Below are positions 13,806-15,729 of a stretch of DNA of 15,729 nt, piece by piece. The position numbers and the translations under genes were made by a program. Position 1 is the first letter of the stretch; every line of letters starts with the position of its first letter. The notes below the pieces were generated by a model, which worked only from the letters and a program-made list of their open reading frames with translations, was not told the DNA's origin and ran no database searches. The DNA lies in the NCBI GenBank assembly GCA_964628905.1, contig CAZVNS010000037.1, positions 1 to 15,729 of the forward strand, given 5' to 3'. This DNA is from JAJPXC01 sp964628905 (GTDB lineage Bacteria; Bacteroidota; Bacteroidia; Bacteroidales; Muribaculaceae).

Positions 13806-15425
13806 TCAGAATTTGTAGCCCACCGACAGCACGATGTGGTTGTTGGCGTTGGTGAGCTCGGCTGTGGGAGCGCCGGTGGCGGTGAGGTAGCCGGAGTTGT
13901 CGGACTGCATGCCGGTGAAGCCGTGCCAGATGCTCTTGCGGTTGGAGTATACGTAGGCCATGTCGGCGTAGAAGCCGTGGTAGCGGTAACCAAGGCCGGC
14001 AGTGATGCGGTAGGTCTTGTCAGTCAGGGTGTAGGCGGGGTTGGTGCCTGAGGTGTAGACGGGCTGCGCATCGTTGTAAGCCCCGTCGGTGGCGTCGGAG
14101 GTTTCGTAGTTGAAGCCGCAGCGCACGCTGAAGTTGCCCGTGGGGCGGAGCTCAACGCCAAGGCGTATGATGTTGGTGGCGCGGTAGGTATTCTTGATAT
14201 CGTCGTTGACGTAGGTCAGGTCGTAACCGTCGCCATCCTTGGCACTCATGTTGCCGTACGCCTGGCGCTCATAGTCGAGGCTGACTATGGCCGATGAACC
14301 AATCACACCGGCTGCTCCCACCATCAACTTCCAGGGTGAGTGCATCGACCAGTCGTAGTAGGCGTAAGGGGTCTCCGAGGAGTAGTCGCTGCCTGAGCGG
14401 TAAGAGGAGTGCTGCACCTGATCGGCGGTGTTTTTGTATTCATAGTCGATGATGCCGTTGTACGACGACTGCATGCTGTAGTAGGTGGGTGTGTGGAAAG
14501 CCAAACCGAGGCGGAACTCGTTGACGGGCTTGAAAATCAAACCAATTTTGAAGTTGAAGCCGTTGCCGGTGGTGCGCTTCCAGTTGGAAAGGGCGTATTC
14601 AGCCGAGCCGCGGGTGAGTCCCGTGTTGTCGGCATTCTCGATTGAGGCGTTGTCGATCACCTCGTCGTAGTAGCTCTCCTGGCGGTAGCTGATATCGGTG
14701 ATACCGAAGCCCAAGCCCCAGTACAGGGTGTTCATGATGTTGCCGCCGAAGTCGATGTTGTATTCGTCGACGTAGCCCGACTCGCGGGTTGTGAACATGG
14801 CGTCGCCTGAGGCTGAGCTGTTCCACAGTCCCTGGTAGTTGGTGTCGCTGCCCACGGGATTGACCATATATGCGTTGTAGGCTAAGATGCTGAGCCAGTC
14901 GGCGTTGGAGTCGTAGTAGGGGTTCCAGCTGTTGGTGAACACCAGGTCGCGCTGCGAGATGCCGGAGGTGAAGTTGGCGATATAGTTGGAGAGTGAGCCT
15001 TCGAGCAATCCGCCCCCGCGGTATACGCGGTCAAACGAAGCCACGCGGCCGTAGCTCACGCCCCATGAGAAGTAGGGCATCACGTCGTTGCCGAGGTTGA
15101 CGGCTCCGATGTAGCCGAAGTTGTCGCAGGCCACCTTGGTCTGGTTGTCCTTGAGGCTGAAGCCATCGCTGTTGGTTTTGCTCGACTGGATGTCGATATC
15201 GAGTGTTGCCCCGATTTCGCTGGAACGGTAGATGCCGAGTCCGGCAGGGTTCTGGCCTAAGGTGGAGAGGTCGCCGCCGAGGGCTGTGAACGCACCACCC
15301 ATCGACATGAAGCGTGCGGTGCCTCGCAGCTGCGATGGACTCATATCTCTGACATCAACGGCACTTTGCGCCATCATGGTAGCAGGCACGGCTGCCACGA
15401 GCGCCAGGAGCAAATGTTTTTTCAT
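13806..15425 (-). CDS. Outer-membrane beta-barrel of the OmpP1/FadL/TodX type
   Basis: A probable outer-membrane channel for hydrophobic or other small substrates; relatives in Bacteroidota are often annotated as hemin receptor or OmpP1. The 539-residue precursor has a signal peptide (MKKHLLLALVAAVPATMMAQ, likely cleaved after Ala19) and the family's plug signature SMGGAFTALGGDLSTLGQNPAGLGIY around 41-66. Alternating strands rich in Tyr, Asn and Gly follow, and the protein ends in VGYKF with a terminal Phe, typical of barrel proteins assembled by the BAM complex. The substrate cannot be told from sequence. PorV of type IX secretion belongs to the same broad superfamily, but I see nothing specific to PorV. 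The gene is apparently monocistronic, with a predicted 5' leader of about 130 nt carrying two inverted repeats. Confidence 0.88.
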   Translation of the reverse strand: MKKHLLLALVAAVPATMMAQSAVDVRDMSPSQLRGTARFMSMGGAFTALGGDLSTLGQNPAGLGIYRSSEIGATLDIDIQSSKTNSDGFSLKDNQTKVACDNFGYIGAVNLGNDVMPYFSWGVSYGRVASFDRVYRGGGLLEGSLSNYIANFTSGISQRDLVFTNSWNPYYDSNADWLSILAYNAYMVNPVGSDTNYQGLWNSSASGDAMFTTRESGYVDEYNIDFGGNIMNTLYWGLGFGITDISYRQESYYDEVIDNASIENADNTGLTRGSAEYALSNWKRTTGNGFNFKIGLIFKPVNEFRLGLAFHTPTYYSMQSSYNGIIDYEYKNTADQVQHSSYRSGSDYSSETPYAYYDWSMHSPWKLMVGAAGVIGSSAIVSLDYERQAYGNMSAKDGDGYDLTYVNDDIKNTYRATNIIRLGVELRPTGNFSVRCGFNYETSDATDGAYNDAQPVYTSGTNPAYTLTDKTYRITAGLGYRYHGFYADMAYVYSNRKSIWHGFTGMQSDNSGYLTATGAPTAELTNANNHIVLSVGYKF

Positions 15426-15507
15426 ATTTTCTCAATAAATAAATAACCTGTTGGTTGAATTAAATTTCTAAAATATTTATAGGTAGGTTCTATTAATTGG
15501 TTTATCA

Positions 15508-15563
15508 GCGCGTGATGCAGAACCAAAAGCATCATTGCGCCGATTCGTGAGTGCATCACGAAT
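15508..15563 (-). repeat. Two inverted repeats in the 5' region of the porin gene
   Basis: First: TGATGC (15513-15518) with GCATCA (15529-15534), flanked by GCGC at 15508-15511 and 15537-15540. Second: a perfect 8-bp repeat ATTCGTGA (15543-15550) with TCACGAAT (15556-15563), loop GTGCA. The hexamer TGATGC or its complement occurs three times (15513, 15529, 15553). These could be RNA hairpins in the leader or a binding site for a dimeric regulator. Confidence 0.55.
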
Positions 15564-15564
15564 G

Positions 15565-15596
15565 CAAAAGTGGCGATTATTTGAGACTTATACAAG
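15565..15596 (-). promoter_or_regulatory. Candidate promoter of the porin gene
   Basis: On the minus strand CTTG (15596-15593), a 20-nt spacer and CACTTTTG (15572-15565), followed by CA. The TTTG part and spacing fit, but the TA of the -7 box does not. It immediately precedes the inverted repeats. Confidence 0.35.
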
Positions 15597-15729
15597 CTTT
15601 CACTTCTTCATTTTACATCTTTTTTGTTTTTGGGGTGTAAATGTCTGTGTGTCAACATTATATCGCTTGTGGATTTTTCAATTGGACGCAGTAATCCACT
15701 GTGGGTGGTAACGGTGTATCTGAACTAAG
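15597..15729. other. AT-rich right flank with no recognised gene
   Basis: With 15426-15596 this forms a gap of about 300 nt upstream of the porin gene. I see no coding signal or RNA gene in 15597-15729. There is a T-rich run at 15610-15640. A gene reading off the right edge could begin here, but none can be supported. Confidence 0.5.

Noticed and set aside
1..15729. CRISPR arrays, tRNA or rRNA genes, toxin-antitoxin or defence systems
   Set aside because: I looked for regular repeats, cloverleaf-like ends, and small paired genes; nothing met even weak criteria.

Overview
The window looks like ordinary chromosome of a GC-rich member of the Bacteroidales, most plausibly a Muribaculaceae-type gut bacterium (family assignment is inference). 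Evidence: the recurring Bacteroidota promoter (TTTG, 19-21 nt, TAnnTTTG) before several genes, few or no Shine-Dalgarno sequences, a fused murF-alr gene, a GSCFA protein, a short DUF4295-type gene behind rpmB-rpmG, and a PorE-like OmpA lipoprotein.

Layout. 1-286: minus-strand C-terminal remnant of an IS5-like transposase running off the left edge, then about 320 nt of non-coding DNA ending in a good promoter. 605-2334: two-gene plus-strand operon, short-chain polyprenyl synthetase and TatD hydrolase, overlapping by one base, then GC-rich nested palindromes. 2445-3231: promoter, structured leader and ribosomal operon rpmB-rpmG-DUF4295. 3232-3515: convergent intergenic region with a perfect 19-bp stem, a GC-rich stem-loop cluster and a second terminator. 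3516-3914: rplS, minus strand, with its own promoter.

4055-10641 (minus): a probable operon read SufT-like Fe-S protein, LpxH-like lipid A enzyme, PorE-like peptidoglycan-binding lipoprotein, GSCFA protein, MurF-Alr fusion. Four of the five are or may be envelope genes (lipid A, the outer membrane-peptidoglycan link, peptidoglycan precursors). Divergent from it by 65 bp is a RelA/SpoT homologue (10707-12914), translationally overlapped by an unrecognised lipoprotein gene (12895-13725). A strong hairpin separates this from a minus-strand FadL/OmpP1-like outer-membrane porin (13806-15425), whose 5' region carries two inverted repeats.

I did not find a clearly new multi-gene system such as a defence island, CRISPR array or biosynthetic cluster. 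The best leads are a RelA/SpoT protein that has lost its hydrolase site but kept the RxKD motif of bifunctional enzymes, near-leaderless divergent promoters at relA/sufT, structured leaders before rpmB and rplS, the conserved small gene behind rpmG without the ftsY I would expect next, and the lipoprotein coupled to relA.
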